Below are positions 34,514 to 43,189 of a DNA stretch of 63,118 nt, one piece after another (within the stretch, counting starts at the first letter, position 1; each line of letters begins with the position of its first letter). The notes under the pieces are model-generated. The model had not been told where the DNA came from. It worked only from the letters and a program-made list of their open reading frames with translations, and did not search any database. Origin of the DNA: Chloroflexota bacterium (GTDB taxonomy: Bacteria > Chloroflexota > Anaerolineae > Anaerolineales > Villigracilaceae); the NCBI GenBank assembly GCA_016866215.1, contig VGNE01000017.1, positions 1-63,118 of the forward strand. Reading direction: 5' to 3'. The position numbers were made by a program, and so were the translations under genes.

Positions 34514-36346
34514 TCACATGACCTCCGGCGCCTGAATATCCAGCAGCCGCAAAGCATTCTCGATTGTCTGCTTTGCCGCCATCACCAACTGCAAACGCGC
34601 ATTCCTGATCTTTTCATCTTCCGTCTGCAGCACATTCACTGCATGATAGAACGAATGGAATGTATTCGCCAGATCGTACGCGTATGCCGCCATCACCAGC
34701 GGACGATACTCATTCGCGGCTTGCTCCACAGTCTGAGGAAAGCGTGAGATCTGCTCGATCAGTTCGATTTCATGCCTGGTCAATTCATAATTGAAGGATG
34801 TGTTTACCTGTGTACCTGCTGCCAGATTACCTGACTTCTTTAGAATCGAATTCGCCCGCACAAACGCATTTTGGATATACGGTCCCGTTCTGCCATCAAA
34901 CGACAAGGCTTCGTTGATATCAAAGACGATATCTTTGTTGTTGTCCACCGAAAGCATGGAATAGACTAATGCGCCCAGCCCGATCTGATTGGCGATCTGC
35001 TCCCGCTCGCCTTCCGGGATATCACCTCTTTTTTCAGATTCAACCGCGAGTACTCGTTTCACTGCTTCATCGGCCACGTTTTTGAACAGCACCACACGTC
35101 CGCGCCGCGCAGACATGGCTCCCTCAGGCAGGCTTACAAATCCATAGCCGAGGTGATGGCATTTCTCAGCCTGCGGGAAGCCCCATAATTTCAAGATCGC
35201 AAATGCTTGTTGCAAATGCAGGGACTGGCGCACGTCCACAACATAAATGGAACGGTCAACGTGGTATTGCTCGAATTTCACTTTGGCCAGTGCCAGGTCT
35301 TTCGTGAGATACAGCGTTGTGCCGTCTGAGCGCAGGATCACATTTGTACGAAATTTTTCTTTTGTGAGCCCCAGCTTCTCGTCAATCTTCACGATCACTG
35401 CGCCGCCTTGCGGACGTTCGTCAGTGGCAATACCCTTTGCGATCAACTCATCAACAATTATTTTGGATGGTTCGTCTACTTCACTTTCGTAGAACCACAC
35501 ATCTATTTTCGCATCGAGCATTCGCAGAATATCGCGCAGTTCTTCCATACTCCATTCGAGTAATGTTTTCCATAATTCACGCACATACGTATCGCCGACA
35601 TCCCATTTGCGATACATGTCACGGCGCTCGGTTTCATAAGATTCCCGTTGGGCTGTTTCTTCTGAAGTTTCGTTTTCTTTCTTTTCGAGCATTGCGGTTG
35701 CTTCGACGTAAATTTTCAGCAGCCATTGTCCGCGTTCGTGAATGCCTTCGGGCTCCAGTCCCTTATAAAATTTATCGTAAGCCCAAACAATAGTAATGAC
35801 GCCAAGCCCAATGTCGCCTGGATACGATGCGCGAATTGTTTCAAAACCAGCGAATTCCACTAATCTTGCAAGCACTTCGCCTAAAATCGTATTGCGTGCA
35901 TGACCAATGTGAAATGAATGAAGCATATTGGGTTGAGCATATTCGACCATGACTCGCTCATTTTTTTTCGCACCCCGCCCAAAGTCCAGACTGGAGGCGA
36001 GCACTTCATCCACAACCCGACTTGCGTATACGGCGGTCGAAAAATATAGATTGAGATATCCTTTGACTGCGTCAATGCGACTGATGCCATCCACGCTACC
36101 GTCCTGAGCGGCTAGTCGAAGGATGCCCTTGACCTGCTCGGCCATCTCCTGCGCTCTCTGCGGGATAGGTTTTCCGCCCTTGCCCGCGCGGGCTTCATTG
36201 GCGGCGGTTTGAAAGAAGGATGTAGCAAAACCCCATTCACCCGAAAAGGGGATGGGCTGCCATTTAAGTTCAGCCAGAGGAATATCATTCGAAATGCAGA
36301 ACTCTTTTATTTTTTTTTCGATAAGCTCTTGTTCTTTTTCAAACAT
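34514..36346 (-). CDS. argS: Arginine-tRNA ligase
   Basis: 610 residues. The class I signature appears as FHIGHARNTILGEV near residue 147, and MSARRGRVV stands where the KMSKS loop lies in ArgRS, in the common KMS-degenerate form. The C-terminal DALR anticodon-binding domain ends in LVMAAKQTIENALRLLDIQAPEVM. It charges tRNA-Arg. Residues about 505-516 (NLAAGTQVNTS) are encoded by an inserted run of tgtttacctgtgtacctg words between the catalytic and DALR domains. TATAAT lies 9 bases before the ATG with no ribosome site. Confidence 0.95.
   Translation of the reverse strand: MFEKEQELIEKKIKEFCISNDIPLAELKWQPIPFSGEWGFATSFFQTAANEARAGKGGKPIPQRAQEMAEQVKGILRLAAQDGSVDGISRIDAVKGYLNLYFSTAVYASRVVDEVLASSLDFGRGAKKNERVMVEYAQPNMLHSFHIGHARNTILGEVLARLVEFAGFETIRASYPGDIGLGVITIVWAYDKFYKGLEPEGIHERGQWLLKIYVEATAMLEKKENETSEETAQRESYETERRDMYRKWDVGDTYVRELWKTLLEWSMEELRDILRMLDAKIDVWFYESEVDEPSKIIVDELIAKGIATDERPQGGAVIVKIDEKLGLTKEKFRTNVILRSDGTTLYLTKDLALAKVKFEQYHVDRSIYVVDVRQSLHLQQAFAILKLWGFPQAEKCHHLGYGFVSLPEGAMSARRGRVVLFKNVADEAVKRVLAVESEKRGDIPEGEREQIANQIGLGALVYSMLSVDNNKDIVFDINEALSFDGRTGPYIQNAFVRANSILKKSGNLAAGTQVNTSFNYELTRHEIELIEQISRFPQTVEQAANEYRPLVMAAYAYDLANTFHSFYHAVNVLQTEDEKIRNARLQLVMAAKQTIENALRLLDIQAPEVM
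34800..34835. repeat. In-frame tacctgtgtac-type repeat inside argS
   Basis: gtgtttacctgtgtacctgc plus tgccagattacctgac consists of the ten-base words that form intergenic tracts at 14800, 37755 and 57534. It codes for a short linker between ArgRS domains. Confidence 0.65.
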
Positions 36347-36355
36347 GATGAGGAG

Positions 36356-36361
36356 ATTATA
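36356..36361 (-). promoter_or_regulatory. -10 box of argS, 9 bases from the ATG
   Basis: TATAAT on the minus strand, then ctcctcatc and ATG. It implies a 5' leader of only 1-3 bases. Confidence 0.5.
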
Positions 36362-36370
36362 TCAGGGTAA

Positions 36371-36408
36371 TAAAAGCGGGAGCGCCGATGGTATGGCGTT
36401 CCCGCTTT
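36371..36408 (-). terminator. Terminator of rpsT
   Basis: aaagcgggagcgcc and ggcgttcccgcttt pair with one mismatch. On the minus strand the stem is followed by tattaccc with a short T run. Confidence 0.75.
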
Positions 36409-36426
36409 GTTCTGTCAGTGAAAAGA

Positions 36427-36801
36427 TTACGCGTCTATTTTCTTGGCCGGTGTTTTTTTTGCTACCGTCTTTTTAGCCGCTGCCTTTTTAGGAACCGCAG
36501 CTTTCTTCTTCTTGGCAGCGACTTCTTCAACCGGCGGGGCGGCGATAAAAGCGGCGAGGCGCTTCATCAGGCGGCCTTTGCGGCGAGATGCGTTGTTCTT
36601 ATGGATCACGCCTTTTTCGGCGGCTTTATCCAATGCGCTGATCGCCTTCAAAACAACATCTTTCGTTTCGGGTTCATTCATTTCAAAAGCCGCGCGGGCA
36701 GTATTGACAGCAGTGCGAGCCGCGCCGCGGAAATTGCGGTTATGTACACGACGCTTTTCATTCTGGCGGTTTCGTTTGATCTGAGACTTAATGTTTGCCA
36801 A
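36427..36801 (-). CDS. rpsT: 30S ribosomal protein S20 with a basic C-terminal tail
   Basis: 124 residues. Residues 1-85 are S20 (ANIKSQIKRNRQNEKRRVHNRNFRG, then GVIHKNNASRRKGRLMKRLA), the helical bundle that binds 16S RNA early in assembly. S20 is usually 85-90 residues; here about 35 more follow, built of KKKKAAVPKKAAAKK and TVAKKTPAKK words like histone H1 tails. The tail is probably disordered and nucleic-acid binding. It lies upstream of argS and ends in its own terminator. Confidence 0.95.
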   Translation of the reverse strand: MANIKSQIKRNRQNEKRRVHNRNFRGAARTAVNTARAAFEMNEPETKDVVLKAISALDKAAEKGVIHKNNASRRKGRLMKRLAAFIAAPPVEEVAAKKKKAAVPKKAAAKKTVAKKTPAKKIDA

Positions 36802-36899
36802 GGTTTTTCTCCAAAAATGACATACTATTCAATTTGACAATGTTTAGATTTGCAGGATGCAAGAGCGGTATTTTACATGAGGGGTGTACATTTGTCCAG

Positions 36900-37679
36900 T
36901 TAATTGATAGGTGTAAATGTTAACGTTGGCAGTGTTGTGCCGGGTCCCGGTGGAATGGGGGTACTTGTGGGTGGGCGCGTAGCTGTGGCTGTGACGAGGT
37001 TCGCCGGGACGACCAGCAATTGCCCAACCTGAATAGCGTTTGGATCTGCGATGTTATTTTCCTTGATGATCTCCTCTGTGGTGCTATTGAAGAGCGCGGC
37101 AATGCCAGCCAAAGTATCACCGGTTTGGATGATGTATTGCAATTTGGTGCCGCGCGGCAGGCCGGGTGGGATGGGTGTTGCAGTGGGCAGTTCCATACCC
37201 GGGTTAGGCAGCAGAATGACCTGACCTGGATTGACGATGCCGGTTGCTGGATTAATCCCTATACCGGTCTCCGCGTTATAAGGGTTTAGGAGGTAGATCA
37301 GGGCGATGCCATTATCTCCAAGGTTGAACTTTTCAACAATGATGGCAAGATATTCTCCCTCTTGCACTATGTAGTTGAAGGGTGTTGAGGAAGTTGCGGT
37401 GGGAGTAATAGTATAGGTAGGCGTGATCGTTGGTGTTTCTGTCGGCGTGGAGGTGTTGGTCGGTGTGAAGGTCATTGTTGGTGTGGGGGTATCAGTGGCA
37501 AAGAGCGCATTTATCGGTTTGCTTGGACCCGCCAGCCAAACGATCAGCAATGCGATACCTCCCAGTATAAATAAGCCCGCGAGGATCGTAATAATATTGG
37601 GGGCGAAGCGATTTTTGCGTTTGCGATAGGGAATGTGCAAACCAGATGATGAAGATGAAATTGGAGATCTGTTTTTCAT
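36900..37679 (-). CDS. Membrane-anchored protein with two LysM domains
   Basis: 259 residues. A basic N-terminus (YRKRKNRF) precedes one membrane helix (ITILAGLFILGGIALLIVWLAG), so the rest lies outside. A Thr/Pro linker of TPTPT and TPTNTSTPTETP words follows, then LysM 1 (YIVQEGEYLAIIVEKFNLG ... LLPNP) and LysM 2 (YIIQTGDTLAGIAALFNSTTEEIIKENNI ... VVPANL), and a Pro/Thr end. LysM binds peptidoglycan or related glycans. LysM 1 is longer than usual. Such Thr/Pro-rich linkers are common in Anaerolineae. Confidence 0.9.
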   Translation of the reverse strand: MKNRSPISSSSSGLHIPYRKRKNRFAPNIITILAGLFILGGIALLIVWLAGPSKPINALFATDTPTPTMTFTPTNTSTPTETPTITPTYTITPTATSSTPFNYIVQEGEYLAIIVEKFNLGDNGIALIYLLNPYNAETGIGINPATGIVNPGQVILLPNPGMELPTATPIPPGLPRGTKLQYIIQTGDTLAGIAALFNSTTEEIIKENNIADPNAIQVGQLLVVPANLVTATATRPPTSTPIPPGPGTTLPTLTFTPIN

Positions 37680-37754
37680 TAATTATATCCTTTTCACAAA
37701 GCGCTCATCGGGGGGGCCAACCAACGCAATGTAAAATAATTCTACCTGAAAAAA

Positions 37755-37845
37755 GGAAACACGTACACAAGGAAACACGTAGACAAGTATACTTATTTTG
37801 AACAGCTCGTCTGCCTGTGTACGTGTTTACCTGTCTACTTATCTC
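37755..37845. repeat. Inverted block of acacgtacacaag / gtgtacgtgtttacc words
   Basis: gaaacacgtacacaaggaaa and cacgtagacaagtatac face gcctgtgtacgtgtttacct and gtctactt. It lies just after the uvrA stop and can form a long imperfect hairpin. Confidence 0.65.
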
Positions 37846-40778
37846 ATGTGTGCCTTCAAATACCTCCCCGTATAAGACTCTTTTACCTTCATCACCTGCT
37901 CAGGCGTACCTTCTGCGATCAATTCCCCTCCCCTGTCGCCGCCTTCGGGGCCAAGATCGATCAGCCAGTCTGCAATTTTGATGATGTCGAGATTGTGCTC
38001 AATGATCACAACCGAGTTGCCTGTATCCACCAACCTTTGCAGGACTTCGATCAACTTGTGCACATCTGCCGCGTGCAAACCAACGGATGGTTCATCCAAT
38101 ACATATAAGGTGCGGCCGGTTGCGCGTCGTGATAATTCCTTCGAGAGTTTTACACGCTGCGCTTCACCGCCGGATAATGTTGTCGCCGCTTGACCAATGC
38201 GCACGTAACCCAGACCGACTTCCTGCAATAATTTGAGTTTATTTTGCATTTGTGGATAGTTCTGAAATTCGCTCAAGGCATGGTCAACTGTCATATCCAA
38301 AATGTCGGAGATCGAATATTTATCGCGGAACAAAACCTGCAGGGTCTCGCGGTTGAAGCGCCTGCCGTGGCATACGTCGCAAGGCACATATACATCGGGT
38401 AAAAATTGCATTTCGATTCTCAGCTCGCCTTGTCCCTGGCAGGCCTCACAACGCCCACCGTGAACGTTGAAGGAGAAACGCCCCGGCTTGTATCCGCGCA
38501 CTTTGCTTTCGGGTAACTCGGCATATAACTTTCTGATTTCATCGAACAAACCTGTATACGTGCCAGGGTTCGAGCGCGGCGTGCGACCGATGGGGGATTG
38601 GTCAATGTTGATGATCTTGTCAAGATGTTCGATGCCCTCGATCTTTTCATATTCACCCGGGTTAGTGCGCGCGAACATCAACTTCGCGGCCAGCGCGTTA
38701 TACAAAATATCGCTCATCAAGGTGGACTTTCCTGAGCCGCTGACCCCCGTGATACAAATCAATTTTCCAAGCGGGATCGAGATATTAAGGCCCTTCAAAT
38801 TATTTGCTGTCGCGTTGGTGACCGTTAGCGATTTGCCGTTTCCCGCCCGTCTCTTCTTCGGGACTTCAACCTGTTTGCGCCCCGAGAGATAGGCTCCCGT
38901 CAGTGACTTTGGGTGCGCCAAAATCTGTTTGGGCGTGCCTTCAGCAATGATCTGTCCACCATGTTCACCAGCGCCTGGTCCCAGGTCAATCACCCAATCT
39001 GCCTCGCGGATGGTTTCACTATCATGCTCAACGACCAAAACGGTATTACCCAAGTCACGCAGACCCTTGAGCGTTTCCAGTAGTCTTGCATTGTCGCGTG
39101 GATGCAAACCGATCGAGGGTTCATCCAGGACATATAACACACCCACCAGACGCGAGCCGACCTGTGTAGCGAGGCGAATGCGCTGTGCCTCTCCGCCTGA
39201 TAAAGTTGTGGCCGAGCGATTCAAGGTCAAATAATTTAAACCGACATTGACAAGAAAATTAAGTCGTTCGTAAATTTCCTTGATCACTCTTTCAGAGATC
39301 GTCTTTTGTTTTGAAGTCAGCGGGGAATTCTTGCCAGAGATTTTCTTCACCCATTCCAGGGTTGTTGACACAGGCCATGAATTTGCTTCCACGATATTGA
39401 TGTCGTCTACAGTGACTGCCAGGGCGGCTGGATTGAGTCTTTTGCCCCCACAACTTGGGCAGGGGCGGTCTGACATGAACTCGGAGATCTTCTCGCGGAT
39501 ATAATCCGAATTTGTTTCTTTATATCGCCTTTCCATGTTGGTGATCACACCTTCAAAAGCGCGTGTGAACTTGAACTCATTTCCATTGGCACCCTGATAT
39601 GTCATCTGGATTTGCTTGTCCCCCGTGCCGTACAATACTATCTTTAAGTGCTCTTTGGTCAACTCTTTTACAGGTTTGTCCAGATCTATTTTATAAGCCT
39701 TCGAGACATTGATCAGACTTTGCCAGTAATAACCGCCTTCCACTTTCGGTCCACTCCATTCCATGCTGATGATTGCTCCCTCGTTCAGCGCCAGGCTGTC
39801 GTCTGGGATAATGCGAGCGGGGTCTATTTCCAGTTTTGAGCCGAGACCCTGACAGTCTGGGCAGGCGCCTTGCGGGGTATTGAAGGAGAAGGTGCGCGGC
39901 TCGACTTCTGTGATGCTCACGCCATGCTCGGGGCAGGCAAGGTGTTCGGAGAATTGCAAGTCGTCGGAGTCGAAAGTCGAAAGTCGAAGGTCGTCGCCCT
40001 GACCTTTGACTTTCGATCTTTGACCATCTTGACCATCCACCAAATTGACCGTTACATAGCCCTCGCCAAATTTGAGCGCTGTTTCAACCGACTCCGTCAA
40101 ACGAGTGCGGGCGGCTTTCTTTTCGTCTTTATTATCATGTTTCGAAATGACAAGACGATCCACAACCGCCTCGATCGTGTGTTGTTTGTAGCGATCCAGT
40201 TCGATTTCTTCATCCAGGGAAGAAACGCTTCCATCCACGCGGACGCGGGTGAAGCCAGCTTTGCGGATCTCTTCAAAGACAGCCTGATACGTCCCTTTGC
40301 GTGCGCGCACCAACGGAGAAAGGATCAGCACGCGTGTGCCATCGGGAAGTTTTTCGATCTTATCCACGATCTCCTGCGCCGATTGTTTGACCACTTCCCG
40401 TCCGCAGACCGGGCAATGTGGAATCCCAGCGCGCGCAAACAGCAAACGCATGTAATCGTAGATTTCGGTCACTGTACCAACCGTTGAGCGCGGATTGTGA
40501 CTCGTGGATTTCTGGTCAATCGAAACGGCGGGGGAAAGACCGTCAATGTAATCCACATCGGGCTTATCCATTTGTCCGATGAATTGACGGGCATACGCCG
40601 AAAGCGACTCAACATAGCGACGCTGACCTTCGGCAAAGATCGTATCAAACGCAAGCGACGACTTGCCCGAACCCGATAAGCCCGTGATGACCACGAATTT
40701 ATTACGCGGGATTTCAACGGTGATATTTTTTAAGTTATGAACGCGCGCACCAACGACGCGAATGACATTGGATGACAT
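37839..40778 (-). CDS. uvrA: UvrABC excinuclease subunit A
   Basis: 979 residues, slightly longer than usual (about 940). Two ABC ATPase modules are present: Walker [15 protein letters not shown] and [14 protein letters not shown], signatures [13 protein letters not shown] and [13 protein letters not shown], and Walker [15 protein letters not shown] and [14 protein letters not shown]. Zinc-finger cysteines appear as [21 protein letters not shown] and CEACQGQG. UvrA scans for DNA damage with UvrB. Residues about 247-270 ([17 protein letters not shown]) are coded by an inserted tract of gtcgaaagtc / gacctttgac words just before the [11 protein letters not shown] segment. A ribosome site (aaggag) precedes the ATG. 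Confidence 0.97.
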   Translation of the reverse strand: MSSNVIRVVGARVHNLKNITVEIPRNKFVVITGLSGSGKSSLAFDTIFAEGQRRYVESLSAYARQFIGQMDKPDVDYIDGLSPAVSIDQKSTSHNPRSTVGTVTEIYDYMRLLFARAGIPHCPVCGREVVKQSAQEIVDKIEKLPDGTRVLILSPLVRARKGTYQAVFEEIRKAGFTRVRVDGSVSSLDEEIELDRYKQHTIEAVVDRLVISKHDNKDEKKAARTRLTESVETALKFGEGYVTVNLVDGQDGQRSKVKGQGDDLRLSTFDSDDLQFSEHLACPEHGVSITEVEPRTFSFNTPQGACPDCQGLGSKLEIDPARIIPDDSLALNEGAIISMEWSGPKVEGGYYWQSLINVSKAYKIDLDKPVKELTKEHLKIVLYGTGDKQIQMTYQGANGNEFKFTRAFEGVITNMERRYKETNSDYIREKISEFMSDRPCPSCGGKRLNPAALAVTVDDINIVEANSWPVSTTLEWVKKISGKNSPLTSKQKTISERVIKEIYERLNFLVNVGLNYLTLNRSATTLSGGEAQRIRLATQVGSRLVGVLYVLDEPSIGLHPRDNARLLETLKGLRDLGNTVLVVEHDSETIREADWVIDLGPGAGEHGGQIIAEGTPKQILAHPKSLTGAYLSGRKQVEVPKKRRAGNGKSLTVTNATANNLKGLNISIPLGKLICITGVSGSGKSTLMSDILYNALAAKLMFARTNPGEYEKIEGIEHLDKIINIDQSPIGRTPRSNPGTYTGLFDEIRKLYAELPESKVRGYKPGRFSFNVHGGRCEACQGQGELRIEMQFLPDVYVPCDVCHGRRFNRETLQVLFRDKYSISDILDMTVDHALSEFQNYPQMQNKLKLLQEVGLGYVRIGQAATTLSGGEAQRVKLSKELSRRATGRTLYVLDEPSVGLHAADVHKLIEVLQRLVDTGNSVVIIEHNLDIIKIADWLIDLGPEGGDRGGELIAEGTPEQVMKVKESYTGRYLKAHMR
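39966..40037. repeat. In-frame repeat tract inside uvrA
   Basis: ggagtcgaaagtcgaaagtc and gaaggtcgtc face gccctgacctttgactttcg, atctttgaccatcttgacca. It is an inverted set of 7-10 base tandem words, like the tagacctttgaccttcaact tract at 29675, and it keeps the uvrA frame. Confidence 0.8.
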
Positions 40779-40984
40779 GGTTCTCCTTGGAAAAAATCAA
40801 TTGTAGCACAAATGTTTTATTATGAGACATCCTGCATTGCTTTGGGCGAACAACAAGAGCGCCCTCGCAATGACATAGCTTCTCAAAGGGAAAAAATGTT
40901 GACGGAGGCGAATCAAGCTCGGGTTAAGCGGGAAACGCTGCTTTTCATCCCATTGGTTTGAAATGAATCTGAAATCGCGCATGT

Positions 40985-40990
40985 TATACT
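40985..40990 (+). promoter_or_regulatory. Extended -10 promoter of the sigma factor operon
   Basis: TGtTATACT: a TATACT hexamer with the TG dinucleotide of an extended -10. TTGAAA at 40958-40963 is 21 bases away, too far for a standard -35. About 70 bases of leader follow to the ATG. Confidence 0.5.
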
Positions 40991-41061
40991 CGGTGTAACT
41001 TCTCAAATCCGGTGGTGTTATTTAATCAAACTCCACCGGTAAGGTTTTCAACTTGCCGGAT

Positions 41062-41625
41062 ATGGAATACAACGAAGAGGAAGTTCTCACTCGCGCTTCA
41101 CAGGGTGATCGCGACGCCTTTGGTCAACTGTATGAGCGTTATGTGGAACGCATCTTCAATTATGTGTACTATCGCACTGGCAATGTTCATGATGCAGAGG
41201 ATCTTACTGCGCGCGTCTTCCAGCGGGCCATGAATCACATAAAAAACTATACAGATCGCGGCGTTCCATTTTCTGCCTGGTTATACCGCATCGCCCACAA
41301 CCTGGTGGCGAACTGGCATCGTGATAGAAGCCGCAAGCAGGAAATCCCGCTGGATGACCTGCCCATCCTCCCGACCAAAGGCGACCATCCCGAAAAAAAC
41401 CTGGTGCGCTCACAGGAACAGGAAGCGCTGCTGCGAATGATCCGCAAATTGCCGCCTGAAAGACAGAGCCTGCTCATCTTGAAATTTGTCGAGGACATGT
41501 CCAATGCAGAGATCGGCGCAATTATGAATAGAAGTGAAGGAGCTGTGAAGAGTCTTTATCACCGTACGCTTCTGGCTCTTCGCGATCAATTGGAAGATCA
41601 AAACTTAAATCTTGAAGGAGAGTGA
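41062..41625 (+). CDS. RNA polymerase sigma factor, ECF type
   Basis: About 187 residues. Region 2 (residues 10-90) has QGDRDAFGQLYERYVERIFNYVYYRTGNVHDAEDLTARVF, the usual D-A-E-D-L core-binding segment, and region 4 (120-180) has LPPERQSLLILKFVEDMSNAEIGAIMNRSEGAVKSLYHRTLLAL, a helix-turn-helix for the -35 element. Region 3 is absent, as in ECF factors. ATG 41062 is preferred over TTG 41053. The DegV gene starts 3 bases after the stop and a small membrane protein follows, so it is a three-gene operon; no classical zinc-binding anti-sigma factor is present. Confidence 0.93.
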   Translation: MEYNEEEVLTRASQGDRDAFGQLYERYVERIFNYVYYRTGNVHDAEDLTARVFQRAMNHIKNYTDRGVPFSAWLYRIAHNLVANWHRDRSRKQEIPLDDLPILPTKGDHPEKNLVRSQEQEALLRMIRKLPPERQSLLILKFVEDMSNAEIGAIMNRSEGAVKSLYHRTLLALRDQLEDQNLNLEGE

Positions 41626-41628
41626 ACC

Positions 41629-42471
41629 ATGTTAAGAATAGTAACCGACAGCACCGCAGACGTCTTCCCCGAATGGGCAAAGGGATACGGCATTGATACG
41701 ATCCCTGTCAACATTTTGTTCGGGGAAAAATCGTATCTCCAGGGGGTGGAATTGGACAACGAAGGTTTCTACAAACTGGTGGATGATAGCAAGCGTATTC
41801 CAAAGACCTCCCAGCCTTCGCCTCATCAATTTGTCGAGTTTTACCGCAAGGTGGCTCAAAAAGGCGATACGATCCTTTCCATCCACATTACCGCCAAGCT
41901 TTCAGGGACGTATGCTTCTGCAGTTTCAGCCGCCGAGGAATTAAAAGGCGAATTCAATGTCATTCCTTTTGATTCCGCTTCCGGCTCGCTCGGCATTAGT
42001 TTGATGTGCCGTGAAGCCCGCAGGATGGAACGCGCCGGCAAAAGCGTGGATGAGATCATCAAATCCTTGGAGGCAATCAAATCCAAGGTGCGCGTTATTT
42101 TGACTTTGGATACATTGGAATACGCAAAAATGTCAGGACGTGTGGGAACACTTCAAGCCGCGCTTGCTTCCGTCCTACATGTAAAACCAATCGCTGTCTT
42201 GAGGGATGGCGTATTGAACATGACCGAAAAAGTTCGCACACGCAAAGCCTCGCTGGAGCGCGTGATTGCAATAGCGAAAGAGGAATTCGGAAACCAGCCG
42301 GTTTACCTAGCCGTCGTCCATGCGCGTGACTTGAAATCCGGACAGGCGTTGATGGAAGACGCAAAGGGTCACTTCAATTGCAAGGAAACCCTGATCAGCG
42401 AACTTTCCATTTCCATTGCGGCAAACCTTGGTCCGGGCACCGTTGGGTTAATTCTTTACCCCGCAGAATAA
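41629..42471 (+). CDS. DegV family fatty-acid-binding protein
   Basis: 280 residues. The start VTDSTADVFPEWAKGYGIDTIPVNILFG and the SQPSPHQFVEFYRKV and HITAKLSGTYASA segments define the DegV family. These proteins bind a fatty acid between two domains; in Firmicutes FakB members hand it to the kinase FakA. No fakA-like gene is in the window. A ggagag ribosome site overlaps the end of the sigma factor gene, which implies coupled translation. Confidence 0.93.
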   Translation: MLRIVTDSTADVFPEWAKGYGIDTIPVNILFGEKSYLQGVELDNEGFYKLVDDSKRIPKTSQPSPHQFVEFYRKVAQKGDTILSIHITAKLSGTYASAVSAAEELKGEFNVIPFDSASGSLGISLMCREARRMERAGKSVDEIIKSLEAIKSKVRVILTLDTLEYAKMSGRVGTLQAALASVLHVKPIAVLRDGVLNMTEKVRTRKASLERVIAIAKEEFGNQPVYLAVVHARDLKSGQALMEDAKGHFNCKETLISELSISIAANLGPGTVGLILYPAE

Positions 42472-42486
42472 ACCACAAGGAATAGA

Positions 42487-42762
42487 ATGACGAAGCGCAA
42501 GACTGACTCGACTCACAAAGAAAATTTGGATGCAATCGAAGCGCATCTGGCTGGGACTTTGAAGCCCGTTACGGCTCCGAATGATATTGTCCAACGCCTG
42601 CGCGCACGCATCCAAATGCCCAGCCGAAGGGAGATCGCATTGCGCCTGACAGATTGGCGCAGGTTATTCTTTGTATTTGGCGGTGTCATGTCTGGGTTAC
42701 TCGTACTCGTTACCATTGTGCGCATGTTCTATTATCTTTCTGGCCGCAAAGACACAATGTAG
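42487..42762 (+). CDS. Small single-helix membrane protein in the sigma factor operon
   Basis: 91 residues. A charged, mostly helical N-terminus (about 55 residues, with NLDAIEAHLAGTLKPVTAPNDIVQRLRARI) is followed by one membrane helix (LFFVFGGVMSGLLVLVTIVRMFYYL). The N-terminal half should be cytoplasmic. I know no family. A short cytoplasmic domain plus one helix, third in an ECF operon, is the layout of many anti-sigma factors, but it lacks the H-x3-C-x2-C zinc motif. The role is inference from position. Confidence 0.7.
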   Translation: MTKRKTDSTHKENLDAIEAHLAGTLKPVTAPNDIVQRLRARIQMPSRREIALRLTDWRRLFFVFGGVMSGLLVLVTIVRMFYYLSGRKDTM

Positions 42763-42775
42763 TTTGTTAAAAGAA

Positions 42776-42812
42776 TAGACCCTCAAGGTTTTTAAAACTT
42801 TGAGGGTCTATT
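42776..42812. terminator. Bidirectional terminator after the sigma factor operon
   Basis: tagaccctcaaggttttt and aaaactttgagggtcta form a stem with a small AT-rich centre, followed by tttgctt. It serves both the operon and the convergent gene at 42808. Confidence 0.8.
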
Positions 42813-43167
42813 TGCTTAATAACCAGTCACACAACAAACGCGCCTCGGCAATCAGATCCACTTCGACAGGAAGTTTGAATTGCTCGCTAACGCGCATTGT
42901 CAAATGGTCAGCGATTAGTTTCAAGTTAGCGGGTAGATGCTCCTCTTCCTTAAGTAGATTCAGCAGATCATAGGCGCTCACGCTCGGGGGGCGCCTGCCG
43001 CGGCGGGAGAGATATTCCCGAATTGCAATGCCTGCCGCACGTCTGGCACACACTCGCGCTTGTCCTTCATTATTTCGTGAGCGGGACTTCTCTGCGCGGT
43101 CGAATTCATTTTGTATTTGTAACTTCCATTCCATTTTTTCATTATACTTGGAGTTATAATTCCTCAA
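42808..43167 (-). CDS. Small helical protein of unknown function
   Basis: 119 residues, mostly alpha-helical and rich in Arg, Glu and Leu, with no membrane segment. The middle reads ARVCARRAAGIAIREYLSRRG and SAYDLLNLLKEEEHLP; the end reads AEARLLCDWLLSK. A four-helix HEPN-like fold is possible (helices of this order, ending in a polar W-L-L helix), but the HEPN R-x4-H ribonuclease motif is absent. I do not name a function. It is transcribed toward the sigma operon, diverging from the S41 protease gene with only 22 bases between them, so their promoters overlap. The first Met may be at MEWKLQIQNEFD (43134), since the ATG at 43167 gives a tail of low-complexity residues. Confidence 0.6.
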   Translation of the reverse strand: MRNYNSKYNEKMEWKLQIQNEFDRAEKSRSRNNEGQARVCARRAAGIAIREYLSRRGRRPPSVSAYDLLNLLKEEEHLPANLKLIADHLTMRVSEQFKLPVEVDLIAEARLLCDWLLSK

Positions 43168-43189
43168 ATTTTTTGAACAGGAGATAGAA

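Noticed and set aside
40824-40876. Possible riboswitch or RNA element upstream of uvrA and the sigma factor
   Set aside because: The words cattgctt ... cgcaatgaca are a degenerate cattgcgag repeat. No conserved riboswitch core is seen.
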